From NCBI GenBank assembly GCA_017427485.1, contig JAFRSR010000121.1, positions 1 through 64,000 on the forward strand: a stretch of 64,000 nt of DNA. The letters are read 5' to 3'. Origin of the DNA: Kiritimatiellia bacterium (GTDB lineage: Bacteria; Verrucomicrobiota; Kiritimatiellia; RFP12; UBA1067). Positions 23,072-32,407 of this stretch are shown piece after piece. The translations under genes and the position numbers were made by a program. The notes below the pieces were generated by a model. That model did not search any database and was not told where the DNA came from. It saw only the letters and a list, made by a program, of their open reading frames with translations. The number at the start of each line of letters is the position of its first letter. Position 1 is the stretch's first letter.

Positions 23072-26000
23072 ATGTCATTGAAGATCTATTGCGGAAGCCG
23101 GATCGAGAATCTGGCGGAGAAGTTGAAAGAGTTCCTATTGAAGGATCGACAGGGCAAGGATAAGGATCCGTTTTTGTTCTCCAAGGTCGTGGTGCCGAAC
23201 GTCAATGTGGCGAAGTGGCTGCAGATACGGATGTTCGCCAAGGAGCCGGACCTCTGCGCGGGCATCAAGTTCCCTTTCATGGAGAAGGAGCTGAAGGAAT
23301 TGATGATGGCGGGGCTGCCGCCGGAAGAGCGGGCAGAAGTCGATCTTCTGCCAGACCATGCCTACGCGAATGCGATTGTGTCCATCCTGCTGGCGGATCC
23401 TAGGAAACAGCCGGAGCATGGCAAACTCGCCCCGTTTCGTAGCTACATCATGAACTCTGATGATCCCGCAGATGCAGTCGCGATTACCGAACAGAAGCAG
23501 GCGGCGATGACTTGGCAGCTGGCGGACAAGCTAGCAAACCTGATGGACTCCTACGAGGTGTATCGTCCTGAGATCATCGAGGAGTGGCTGGGAACCGGAA
23601 AGTGCCCATACGACTTGCCGAAAGGCGCAACGGCAGAAGCGGAGGCCGCGCTGGCGCGTGCGCTGTGGGGCACGAATGGAAAATTCCAGCAAGATGGTAA
23701 GCTTTTGTCGTTGCGGCAGCTGTATAACCGAGTCAAGGGAAAAGCTCCAAGCGAGACACCGAAGACAATCTACTTCTTCGGACAGTCGACGCTTTCCTAT
23801 CTGCAGGCGCAGATTCTGGTCTGGCTGGCGAAGACGCACAATGTCGTGGTGTTTTACCGCAATCCCTGCCGCGAGTTCTGGGAGGATATCAAGACGGCCA
23901 AGGAGGAACGCAAGGCGCGCGGGGAAAGCATTGCCGGTGCCAATCCTGAAGAAGAAGTCATTTGCGAGAACGAGCTTCTCAAGACGCTGGGCATCGCGGG
24001 ACGGGAGACGTTGCGCTTGCTGGTGGAACTTGAAGCGTCGCCGGATGAAGCCGAGCGAATCGGATTCGACAGGGAGTCGCTTGACGATGAAGAGGCTGCG
24101 GATGAAACGGTTCTAGAAAAGATGCAGGAATCCATTCGATGCCGAACGAGTGAGGTCGCGAAATGCCGACAGGATGCGTCGGTTCAGATTGTCGGCACGC
24201 CCGGCGTGCGCCGCGAGATCGAGATGGTGTACAATTCGATCCTCGGAAGCGTCGCACGTCCGAAAGAGGTATCGGGAAAGCGTCCGTGGCCGGACTGCTC
24301 GTTCTCGGACATCGCCGTGATCGTGCCGGACATGCAGACGTACCGTCCGGTGATCGAGGCCGTCTTTGATGCGCGTGGCGAGGTGCCGTACGGCCTTCTC
24401 GACACGTCCGCCAGCGACGACAGCAATTACCTTCGCGGGTTCCTCTCCTTGATAGAGCTCGGACGCAAGGGGCTGAACCGTGAGCGGCTTTTCAACGTGC
24501 TGGAGAATCCGTGCGTGCAGCGCGCGCTGGGGTTCGCACGCGAGGATGTCGTCAAGTGGCGTGAACTTACCGAGAAGATCGGCGCCTTCGACGGGTTCAA
24601 GCACGATGACGATGCGGGGTATTTCGACTGGTCGTCGGCGCTGAAGCGTCTTCGCCTTGCGCGGCTCGCCAACAAGGTCAGCGACGAGGACGGGAACGAC
24701 CTTCCGCTCGTCAATGCTGGCGGAGACGAGGCTCTCAAGCTTTCCGAAGTCGTGGAACTGCTGTACCGCGATTTGTCCGACACGCTGTTCGACGAGGAGG
24801 GGAAGCCTCGCGCCCTGCCGTTAGTCGCCGATCGGGAGGAAGACGGGACGCGCGCAGACTGTTGGGCGGAACGCCTGGTTCGTCTCGCGAAGTCGTATCT
24901 TGCAGTCGATAAGGATGACAATCTCGAGAACAAGGTGGGTCAGTCCGTGATCGGGACGCTCTACTCGCTTGGGGGGATTTCCGGCGGGCAGAGCTTTGAA
25001 CTGGCCGCGTCCGCAGTGGAGCATTTCGTGGGCGGCATCCCCTGCCGCAAGGGCAGTTTTCTGACGAGCGGCGTCACGATCGGCGGATTCTCTTCCCTGA
25101 GCGCGATTCCGTTCAAGCAGGTTTACATGATGGGCATGGGCGCGGGTGGTTTCCCGGGCCGCGCAAGCGACTCCACGCTGGACGTTCGCGGAACGGGCTG
25201 GCGTCTGGGCGACGTCTCGATTCCGAACCGCAACCGGTTCCTGTTCCTCGAATCCATCATGTCGGTTCGCGACCGGCTGGTTTTCAGTTACCCCAACAAG
25301 GACATCGAGAAGGACGCGGAGCTGTTCCCATCCGGCATCGTGCGGGAGGTGGAGAAGTTCATCGGCAAGCACGTGCTGGACTACGATGCCCAGACGGAGG
25401 AGAAAGATAAAAAGTTCCAGGAGTTCAAGTGTTATCCGCTTCTGGAACGTGGAGAAGCGGGGCCGCGCAAGGAGGGCGAGAAGCGTCCGACAGACGACAT
25501 CGTCTGGGTAGCCGACGATCCCTTCGCGGGGCTGCTGCCGACGTATTCCAAGGCGGCGCGAAAACTGGCACGCGCGCGGGCCGAGGGGGAGGGTGCGAAA
25601 CTTGAAGTCAAGGCGGTCACGGAGGAGGAGGCAAAGCCGAGGTTAGAACTTTCGGCGAAGGTTCTGGCGGATTTCCTGAAGAATCCTGTCCGTGCCGTGA
25701 TGCGCTATCGTTTCGGCATCAGTGTGGCGGGCTATCTTGAAACCGACCTCGACCCGGATAGTCCGCTTGGTTCCTTGGATGGCCCCGACAAGTGGAATCT
25801 CCAGGCGAAGTGGCTGGAGTCGGATGCGAGCGGGGAAATGGAAAAGGAGATTCGCCGACTGCAGCTGTCTGGAAAGATGCCGACGGGTTTCCTCGGCGAA
25901 TACGCCAAAAGCGCAATCATGCAGAAGGCCGGTGCGGGACTTGACGGCATCAAGGCTTTCGTGGAGGGTTTTGCCCTGTCCGACGGTAAAGACAACACGT

Positions 26001-26641
26001 TGCATCTTGACCACGTTGCTGATTTTGGCATCGGCGGAGCGGATGAACTGAAAGTGCGCTTTGTCGCCGAGGTCCTGAACTGGAAGGATGAGGGGGACGA
26101 AGTGCCGGTGCTCGTGACGGGATGGCTTGGGGAGAAGGTGCCCAAACTACCGTCCGATAATTGCTTTGACGCCTTTCTTGCCTATCTGATGGCCTTGCTC
26201 TCAGGGAAGTGTACGGCGCAAAGGTTGAAGGTTGGAGTTGTCGATCTCACGAACGGAACGACCTGCGCCTGGATGTGGAGTGGTATTGACGCCGATATGG
26301 CGGGCAAGTATCTCGAAACGCTCGCGCGGTCTTTCCTGACGTATGAACAGACACGTGACGGCAAGATGGTCGACTTCACCAGCAAGAAACTTTTGGAGGC
26401 CTTGAACAAGTACAAGCCGCCGTATGCCTGGGACGAGATACTGGAGACGGTGACTGGCGAAGATCACGACAATTCAAGCCGTTCCTTCAACAACGACCTC
26501 GTGTTGGAGCAGAATCTTGAGCGGTTCAAACGAGAACCAGGAAATGGCGAGGAGCTTAAGGGAATATACGAGGAACGCTACCAGCTGCCAGTGAGCGGCA
26601 CCCGTGTGGAGACGGTTGAAGAGGAGGCGAACCATGAGTGA
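23072..26641 (+). CDS. recC: RecBCD exonuclease V gamma subunit (RecC)
   Basis: 1189 residues. The N terminus shows the RecC pattern (SRIENLAEKLKEFL...VVVPNVNVAKWLQIRM...AGIKFPF) that begins an inactivated helicase-like fold. Further on are the SF1-like stretches SDIAVIVPDMQTYRPVIEAVF and VYMMGMGAGGFPG. The C-terminal half corresponds to the nuclease-like domain that reads Chi in E. coli. RecC grips DNA and joins RecB and RecD in the complex that resects double-strand ends. It overlaps recB by 8 bp. The Chi sequence of this organism cannot be told from the window. Confidence 0.88.
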   Translation: MSLKIYCGSRIENLAEKLKEFLLKDRQGKDKDPFLFSKVVVPNVNVAKWLQIRMFAKEPDLCAGIKFPFMEKELKELMMAGLPPEERAEVDLLPDHAYANAIVSILLADPRKQPEHGKLAPFRSYIMNSDDPADAVAITEQKQAAMTWQLADKLANLMDSYEVYRPEIIEEWLGTGKCPYDLPKGATAEAEAALARALWGTNGKFQQDGKLLSLRQLYNRVKGKAPSETPKTIYFFGQSTLSYLQAQILVWLAKTHNVVVFYRNPCREFWEDIKTAKEERKARGESIAGANPEEEVICENELLKTLGIAGRETLRLLVELEASPDEAERIGFDRESLDDEEAADETVLEKMQESIRCRTSEVAKCRQDASVQIVGTPGVRREIEMVYNSILGSVARPKEVSGKRPWPDCSFSDIAVIVPDMQTYRPVIEAVFDARGEVPYGLLDTSASDDSNYLRGFLSLIELGRKGLNRERLFNVLENPCVQRALGFAREDVVKWRELTEKIGAFDGFKHDDDAGYFDWSSALKRLRLARLANKVSDEDGNDLPLVNAGGDEALKLSEVVELLYRDLSDTLFDEEGKPRALPLVADREEDGTRADCWAERLVRLAKSYLAVDKDDNLENKVGQSVIGTLYSLGGISGGQSFELAASAVEHFVGGIPCRKGSFLTSGVTIGGFSSLSAIPFKQVYMMGMGAGGFPGRASDSTLDVRGTGWRLGDVSIPNRNRFLFLESIMSVRDRLVFSYPNKDIEKDAELFPSGIVREVEKFIGKHVLDYDAQTEEKDKKFQEFKCYPLLERGEAGPRKEGEKRPTDDIVWVADDPFAGLLPTYSKAARKLARARAEGEGAKLEVKAVTEEEAKPRLELSAKVLADFLKNPVRAVMRYRFGISVAGYLETDLDPDSPLGSLDGPDKWNLQAKWLESDASGEMEKEIRRLQLSGKMPTGFLGEYAKSAIMQKAGAGLDGIKAFVEGFALSDGKDNTLHLDHVADFGIGGADELKVRFVAEVLNWKDEGDEVPVLVTGWLGEKVPKLPSDNCFDAFLAYLMALLSGKCTAQRLKVGVVDLTNGTTCAWMWSGIDADMAGKYLETLARSFLTYEQTRDGKMVDFTSKKLLEALNKYKPPYAWDEILETVTGEDHDNSSRSFNNDLVLEQNLERFKREPGNGEELKGIYEERYQLPVSGTRVETVEEEANHE

Positions 26642-29600
26642 GGAGAACAAAGTCATCAAAGAGCGGCTGGGTGAGCGTGACGCGCAGGGCTGCTTTTGCG
26701 ACGATAAGTACGTCTGCAACACCATCGACTATACGAGGGATGCAATCATCGAGGCGTCTGCGGGCACGGGCAAGACATACACGCTCCAGAGCATCGTCCT
26801 CAAGTTGTTGCTGGAGGGGACTATCGATAGCGTGAAGAACCTGCTGCTCGTGACATACACGGAGAAGGCGGCGGGCGAGCTCAAGGACAAGATCCGCGAG
26901 GTGCTGGATGAGGCCGGGTGCCTGCCATCGGACTTTGACGAGGTCACGATCTGCACGATCCATTCCTTCTGCCGCAGCCTCCTGACGGAATACGCCTTCG
27001 AGAACCGCGTCCCGATGCAGGTGGAAATCGGAGGCTCGGATAATGACCTCATCCACCGCGCCGTGCGCACGGCCCTCCAGTGTGCCGAGTTCAAGGCGCG
27101 TTACGGGACATCGTACGGAGCCTACATGGAAAAAGCAGGCCTGACGTCCACGGATGACCTCGTGGCGGCGGCCGAGAACGAATTGAAGGACAGTATGAGG
27201 TTGGGACAATCGCCGTCTGCCCCGGACGATGTCTGCAATGATGTTCGCCGAATTCTTCAGGAAACTATAAAGGTTACCAGTTTCAATTTTGAAGGTTTGG
27301 CCGTCCATGGCAGCGATAAGGGATTCCAGCCGGCATGTGAGATTGTCCGTGCAAAGAGCAATGACTTTTCTGCTGAAGATTTCCTGAAATTGTTTGACGC
27401 GGTTTCGAGCATTGCTGGGGTGTCAGTGAAGCAAGGCAAAACATTTGAGAAGTTAAATCCACGTATCAAAGTCGACGGGAAATGGGCTCGCCTATATGAA
27501 GTTCGTCCAGACCTGCGCAGATTCGCAGAAACGTTGCGAAATGCACGCGAAGTTCTTTCGAGGCAATTTGTAAACGGCCTTGCATTCCTCGCATGGCCAG
27601 TGTTCAAGCGTCTTAAGGAAGAAGTGTCCATGCTGACGTTCGACGATCTTGTGAGCCGAGCCCACGATGCCATCGTCGCAGAGTCCAAATTGGGCGAGCA
27701 GAGCGTGTTGCTCAAGTCTATACGCCATACATACCGCATTGCGCTTGTGGACGAATTCCAGGATACCGACGGCAAGCAGTGGGAGATATTCAAGAGCATC
27801 TTCTCGGATGAGGTCAACAAGATCGACGATGGACCCAAGCCGAAGCAGGGCGCGCTGCTGGTTGTCGGTGACCCCAAGCAGGCGATCTATTCCTTCAGGG
27901 GAGCGGATGTCGGGGCTTATCTTATAGCCAAGGGAGATATCACAAAATACAATGCCGCCGCACGCCACTCGCTGGACACGACTTACCGCTCTTCTCCGAA
28001 ACTCGTCAATGCGTTCAATAGGATTTTCGGCGCGAAGGTTGGAGCTGATCCTTTCTGGTTTGAGGGCATGAAGGAAGGTGACGGAAGCATCGACTACGAA
28101 GATGTCAACCCGCCGCCGGACGGTACCGAGAAATTCAATGGGATTGCGCCCCATGACGAGTTCGGCGAGCCGGTGGAGCTACTGGAATCTCTGCCGCAGG
28201 ACAAGGAGCCAAAGACGCCGGCTGCCTCCAATTCGGGATATGGAAACAAGACACGCTGTCTGCCTGAGTTCCTGCGCAACACCGCGCGGGAGATCAAACG
28301 TCTCATGGCGCTTAATCCCGCCTATACGACCGTGGACAAGGACACCGGCGGACGGGTGCCGCACACATTCTCCTACCGTGACATGTGCATTCTTGTGCGT
28401 GGGCATGCAGACGCGAACAAGGCGCGGGAGATTCTTGCCTCCGCCAACATTCCCTTTTCAATCTACAAGGAGCAGGGAATATATGCCTCTGCCGAGGCCG
28501 AGGCGTTGCTTGCGCTCTTCGACTTCCTTTCCGTGCCCAGTCGGCGCGGACGTCTTGAGGCGCTTTTGCTTACCCCCCTCTTTGGATATAGTCCGGATCA
28601 GCTTGAGGCTCGGCGCAAGCAGGAAGATCGCGAATTCTCCAAGCAGCTGGATGTTTGGCAGGAGCTTGTTTCCAAGAAGGAGTGGAGCAAGTTGTTCGAA
28701 AGCGTGATGAACGATACCTTGCTCGCGCATCCGGCCAAGGACGATTCCGACTTCGACCGTCGCTGGGCGGCGACACGTCAGATACTCGACAAGCTTTTGG
28801 AACAGGTTGGGCGTAAGGCGCAGACAATCGACGAGTTCGCGGACGTTCTTCGCTCTTGGCGTCAGGACGACAAGCGCGCCGGAGAAGACGGGGCGCTGCG
28901 GCGCAAGGAGTCCGATGCTGATCGCGTCCAGATCATGACGATGCACGTCTCGAAGGGACTGGAGTACCCGGTCGTGTTCATCGCGTGGGGCTTTGGAGAA
29001 CTTGCCTATCAGGTCAAGGACGAGGAGAAGGAGGCAGCCATTCGCGAGGAGAAGCGTCTGCTCTACGTGGCACTGACCCGCGCAGAGCATAAGCTTTACC
29101 TTCCCTGGTCCCGATGGGCACAGCATCAGCGACTAGTTAAAAGCAAGGCGGCAAATGAAAAGATCCCGGTAAGTGAAACCGGCATCGGCAGCGCTGGCTC
29201 GGCGTTGCTGATCCAGGAGGGAAATCCGAATTCCGGTTTCCTTGCCCGCGGTATCCGCGCGTTCTTCAAAAGCGACGATGCGGCGAAGTGCGATGATGCG
29301 GCGAAGGCGGCAGTGATGAAGGTGTCGGAACGCCTGCGGAAGTTCGATAGCATGCCGAAGAGCACTTCCAAGCAAGATGCCGCGACAGAGGTCGGAGCCG
29401 CGGATCCTAAAATCAAGGTTTACGAGCTGGATGCCAATGCGCTTGCGCGGCAGAAGATCGATGACGATTCGTACTCGTCCGTCCATCGAAAAGCGAAAAA
29501 AGCCGTCGAATCGGCGGATGATGCCGGCAAGGGCGACGAAAACCATGACGATGACATGTCGCAGAATAAGAAGACTCTCCTGCCGCGCAACAACATTTCG

Positions 29601-30368
29601 GGCGACGTGTTTCACGAGATCATGGAGACGCTGTGCAACAACGACGACTCCGACGGCGAGACGCTGGGATTCTGTACGGTAGGCAAGGCGGATTTCGGGA
29701 CATTAGTGAAGAAAGCGAAATCCCCCTTGCTGAGCCTTATTGGCAAGGTCATGCGCAAGCATCAGCTTTCCTCTCAGAAAGGCGCGAAGGACGCTCAGAA
29801 AGACGCGAAGGGGGAAACCACGGAGCTTGTGCTGGCCCGCATGGTCTGGCGTGTGTTGAACATTCCGATTGTCATTGGCGGCAGGCCAATCGTACTCAAG
29901 GACATTGGCGCATCCAACCGTCGTGCAGAGCTGGAGTTCGTGGTGAATCGCGCGAAAGTGCTGGGCGATGAGGTTGCATCGGACGGCGGCGGTCGCGGGG
30001 CGACCGCCCTACCGGATCCGCAGAGTGAAAGCACGTTTAACGGAAAAATCGATCTGCTGGTTCGCCCCGATGGCTTGGGAGCGCCCGTCTACATCCTTGA
30101 CTGGAAGACGAATTCGCTATCAGACTATGGTTCTAAGGCCCTGGAGCGCTCGATGACGAAGTCGGACTATCACCTCCAGTACAGATTCTACTCGCAGGCG
30201 GTGCGGTATTGGCTGCATGGAGCCGAGCTCGGCGGGGTAGCCTACCTGTACGTCCGCGCGGGCGAGCATTCGAAGAGTCTAGAGGGGGATACGGGCGTAT
30301 TCGTCGCCAAGGCTGCGGATATCTCCCAGGAGACCTGCCGTGCGGCAATCAAAGATGCATTGAAGTGA
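26634..30368 (+). CDS. recB: RecBCD exonuclease V beta subunit (helicase-nuclease)
   Basis: 1244 residues. 3'-5' SF1 helicase plus nuclease. Walker A ASAGTGKT at 41-48; VTYTEKAAGELKDKI (motif Ia); Walker B VDEFQDTD near 372; GDPKQAIYSFRGAD; MTMHVSKGLEYPVVFI; VALTRAEHKLYLPW (motif VI). C-terminal nuclease: FHEIMETL near 991 and the catalytic LDWKTN with D1156 and K1158, then YHLQYRFYSQAVRYW. Start at ATG 26634 after GAGGAGG, overlapping recC; an upstream in-frame ATG at 26604 has no ribosome site. A family B palindromic element is translated at about residues 1117-1127 (GGGRGATALPD) just before the nuclease motif, apparently tolerated in a loop. Confidence 0.93.
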   Translation: MSEENKVIKERLGERDAQGCFCDDKYVCNTIDYTRDAIIEASAGTGKTYTLQSIVLKLLLEGTIDSVKNLLLVTYTEKAAGELKDKIREVLDEAGCLPSDFDEVTICTIHSFCRSLLTEYAFENRVPMQVEIGGSDNDLIHRAVRTALQCAEFKARYGTSYGAYMEKAGLTSTDDLVAAAENELKDSMRLGQSPSAPDDVCNDVRRILQETIKVTSFNFEGLAVHGSDKGFQPACEIVRAKSNDFSAEDFLKLFDAVSSIAGVSVKQGKTFEKLNPRIKVDGKWARLYEVRPDLRRFAETLRNAREVLSRQFVNGLAFLAWPVFKRLKEEVSMLTFDDLVSRAHDAIVAESKLGEQSVLLKSIRHTYRIALVDEFQDTDGKQWEIFKSIFSDEVNKIDDGPKPKQGALLVVGDPKQAIYSFRGADVGAYLIAKGDITKYNAAARHSLDTTYRSSPKLVNAFNRIFGAKVGADPFWFEGMKEGDGSIDYEDVNPPPDGTEKFNGIAPHDEFGEPVELLESLPQDKEPKTPAASNSGYGNKTRCLPEFLRNTAREIKRLMALNPAYTTVDKDTGGRVPHTFSYRDMCILVRGHADANKAREILASANIPFSIYKEQGIYASAEAEALLALFDFLSVPSRRGRLEALLLTPLFGYSPDQLEARRKQEDREFSKQLDVWQELVSKKEWSKLFESVMNDTLLAHPAKDDSDFDRRWAATRQILDKLLEQVGRKAQTIDEFADVLRSWRQDDKRAGEDGALRRKESDADRVQIMTMHVSKGLEYPVVFIAWGFGELAYQVKDEEKEAAIREEKRLLYVALTRAEHKLYLPWSRWAQHQRLVKSKAANEKIPVSETGIGSAGSALLIQEGNPNSGFLARGIRAFFKSDDAAKCDDAAKAAVMKVSERLRKFDSMPKSTSKQDAATEVGAADPKIKVYELDANALARQKIDDDSYSSVHRKAKKAVESADDAGKGDENHDDDMSQNKKTLLPRNNISGDVFHEIMETLCNNDDSDGETLGFCTVGKADFGTLVKKAKSPLLSLIGKVMRKHQLSSQKGAKDAQKDAKGETTELVLARMVWRVLNIPIVIGGRPIVLKDIGASNRRAELEFVVNRAKVLGDEVASDGGGRGATALPDPQSESTFNGKIDLLVRPDGLGAPVYILDWKTNSLSDYGSKALERSMTKSDYHLQYRFYSQAVRYWLHGAELGGVAYLYVRAGEHSKSLEGDTGVFVAKAADISQETCRAAIKDALK
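29984..30014. repeat. Palindromic element, family B, in frame in recB
   Basis: GCGGTCGC-GGG-GCGACCGC followed by CCTACC, i.e. the inverted form of the GGTAGGGCGGTCGC end. It lies between helicase and nuclease parts of recB. Confidence 0.6.
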
Positions 30369-30381
30369 GAGGAACTTTGCC

Positions 30382-32355
30382 ATGACAATTGAAGAAGCGG
30401 TGCGGCGGTTGCGTCTATTCGGGATCCCGCCAGCGGGCGACGGAACGAAGGAGGTCCGGGATGTTCTTGCTCACATTCTCGCGGGAGGCGCGCTGTCGCT
30501 TTCGGATATGCAGTCCGCACGCGATGTTGTGGAGCACCTGCGGTCCAAGGATCCGGGCGTGTATCTGTTCCTCGCCGCGATGTGCCTTTCGCTGAAGGAC
30601 GGGAATACGTTCCTTCGGATCGGGAAGGGGGCGGACCTGCTGAAGAAGGCGGGGCACATGGAGGATGGACATGACGCCAAGCACAACACATCGGTCGATG
30701 AGTGCTGGGTGAAGTATGCGCAGGCTGCAGGCGATGTGCTGGCGAAAGGGGATGGACAGCTTGTCACTTGCACGGACGTCGCCAAGGACGAAAAGGGATG
30801 GTTCTTCGAACGGGTCTGGGATTCGGTGAAGGCGGTGTCGGACAGGCTGAGCGAGATGGCGGGGGAAGGAGATTTTGGCGAGTTGCCGGAGGAGATTGTC
30901 CGCAAGTCGGTTCTGTTTAACGGCAAGGATGGTCAATACTCCTTGAACGGTGAACAGCAACAAGCCGTAAGGACGGTTGGAAAACGTCGGTTCACCGTGG
31001 TCACCGGAGGACCTGGTACGGGCAAGACGACGGTGGTCTGCGCAATCTTGCGCGCCTTGATGGAGAGCAAAGTCGTGACCGCCGAGGACGTTGCGCTGGT
31101 TGCGCCGACCGGGCGCGCCGGACAGCGGATGGGGGAGTCGATACATGACCAATGCGAAGCGGCGGTCGGAATGCCCGCAGAGATCAAAAGTCAGATCAAG
31201 GAAATGTCAGGCGCGACGATCCACACGACATTGGGCGGCTTTCCGCCGAACTGGAAGTACACGAAGGAGAACCAACTCCCGTACAAGCTGGTAATCGTCG
31301 ATGAATCGTCGATGGTTGACGTGCACCTGATGAAGGCACTCCTCGATGCGTTGCCCGATCAATGTCGTCTAGTGTTGCTGGGCGATAAGGACCAGTTGCC
31401 GTCCGTTGAAGCGGGGGCGGTGCTGGGCGACGTGGTGGCAAACTATGACGAACGGACGGTCGTCGAGCTGAAGGAATCGAACCGCTTTAAGGGGGCGCTC
31501 GCCGATTGCGCCCGCGCGGTCAATGGGGGCGACAAGGCACTCTTCGAAAAATCGGCTAAGGTATTGCCGGTTGCGGGCGAGGTCTGGACGGAATCCTTGT
31601 CCAGTGAGGATGACGAGAACGTCAACCGCGTGTTCCATTATGACATCGGGGAATCGGTGAAGCCGGATGCCTGCCGCAAGCTGCTTCTTGAATGGGTGCG
31701 TAACTACGGGCTGCTTCACGTCCCGGCAGACGCGGCCAAGGGAACGGCTCGGGCCGAAGGTCTGCTTATCGGCGCCGCGAAGTCAGTGGGGACGGACAAT
31801 TCCGTTTTCAAGGATGGTACAAAGACAGATGAGGTCGCTGCTTTGTTCACGCAGCTTAACCAGTCCCGCATCCTGACAGTGGTGCGCGAGGGCCCGTTTG
31901 GGGCCGTCGGCATCAACGACCTTGTCATTACGGAGCGATTTGGCGGACGTCGCCCGGCGAATCCGCTGTCGAAGGTCGGCGTGCCTGTCATCGTCACGCG
32001 AAACACGCGCGAACGGAATCTCTGGAACGGGGACATCGGCGTGACCGTGAGGGGGCCGGACGGGATGACCGTTTTGTTCCCGCGGGGCAAGAAGGTCGCG
32101 GTGTGTCCTGTTGGCCTCCTGCCCGAGCATGAGCTTGCGTATGCGATGACGGTGCACAAGAGCCAGGGGTCGGAGTTTGGGAACGTGATGGTGGTTTTGC
32201 CCGACGACAAGGAGCATCCGCTTCTCAACAGGCAGATCGTCTACACCGGCATCACCCGCGCGAAGAAGCGGGCCGTGCTCGTGGGAACCAGGGCGGCGCT
32301 TGACACGGCGCTGAAGAGGAAGGTGGAAAGGGACACCGGGATTAAGCGACACTAA
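30382..32355 (+). CDS. recD: RecBCD exonuclease V alpha subunit (RecD helicase)
   Basis: 657 residues. 5'-3' SF1B helicase. An N-terminal RecC-contacting domain (1-190), then Walker A TGGPGTGKTT (208-217), VALVAPTGRAGQRM, Walker B LVIVDESSMVD, LLGDKDQLPSVEAG, LKESNRF, VTRNTRERNLWNGDIG, and the C-terminal AYAMTVHKSQGSEFGNVMV plus YTGITRAKKRAVLVG. Fourteen nt after recB with AGAGGAA upstream. The order recC-recB-recD, without ptrA, is common outside the enterics. Confidence 0.93.
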   Translation: MTIEEAVRRLRLFGIPPAGDGTKEVRDVLAHILAGGALSLSDMQSARDVVEHLRSKDPGVYLFLAAMCLSLKDGNTFLRIGKGADLLKKAGHMEDGHDAKHNTSVDECWVKYAQAAGDVLAKGDGQLVTCTDVAKDEKGWFFERVWDSVKAVSDRLSEMAGEGDFGELPEEIVRKSVLFNGKDGQYSLNGEQQQAVRTVGKRRFTVVTGGPGTGKTTVVCAILRALMESKVVTAEDVALVAPTGRAGQRMGESIHDQCEAAVGMPAEIKSQIKEMSGATIHTTLGGFPPNWKYTKENQLPYKLVIVDESSMVDVHLMKALLDALPDQCRLVLLGDKDQLPSVEAGAVLGDVVANYDERTVVELKESNRFKGALADCARAVNGGDKALFEKSAKVLPVAGEVWTESLSSEDDENVNRVFHYDIGESVKPDACRKLLLEWVRNYGLLHVPADAAKGTARAEGLLIGAAKSVGTDNSVFKDGTKTDEVAALFTQLNQSRILTVVREGPFGAVGINDLVITERFGGRRPANPLSKVGVPVIVTRNTRERNLWNGDIGVTVRGPDGMTVLFPRGKKVAVCPVGLLPEHELAYAMTVHKSQGSEFGNVMVVLPDDKEHPLLNRQIVYTGITRAKKRAVLVGTRAALDTALKRKVERDTGIKRH

Positions 32356-32391
32356 GCTTTCAAAAGGTAGCGGACACGGGGCGCGGAAGTG

Positions 32392-32400
32392 TGGTATAAT
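32392..32400 (+). promoter_or_regulatory. Extended -10 promoter, leaderless start for the AAA ATPase
   Basis: TGG-TATAAT; the GTG start at 32408 lies 7 nt beyond the hexamer. No Shine-Dalgarno sequence is present between them. Confidence 0.7.
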
Positions 32401-32407
32401 AAACGCC

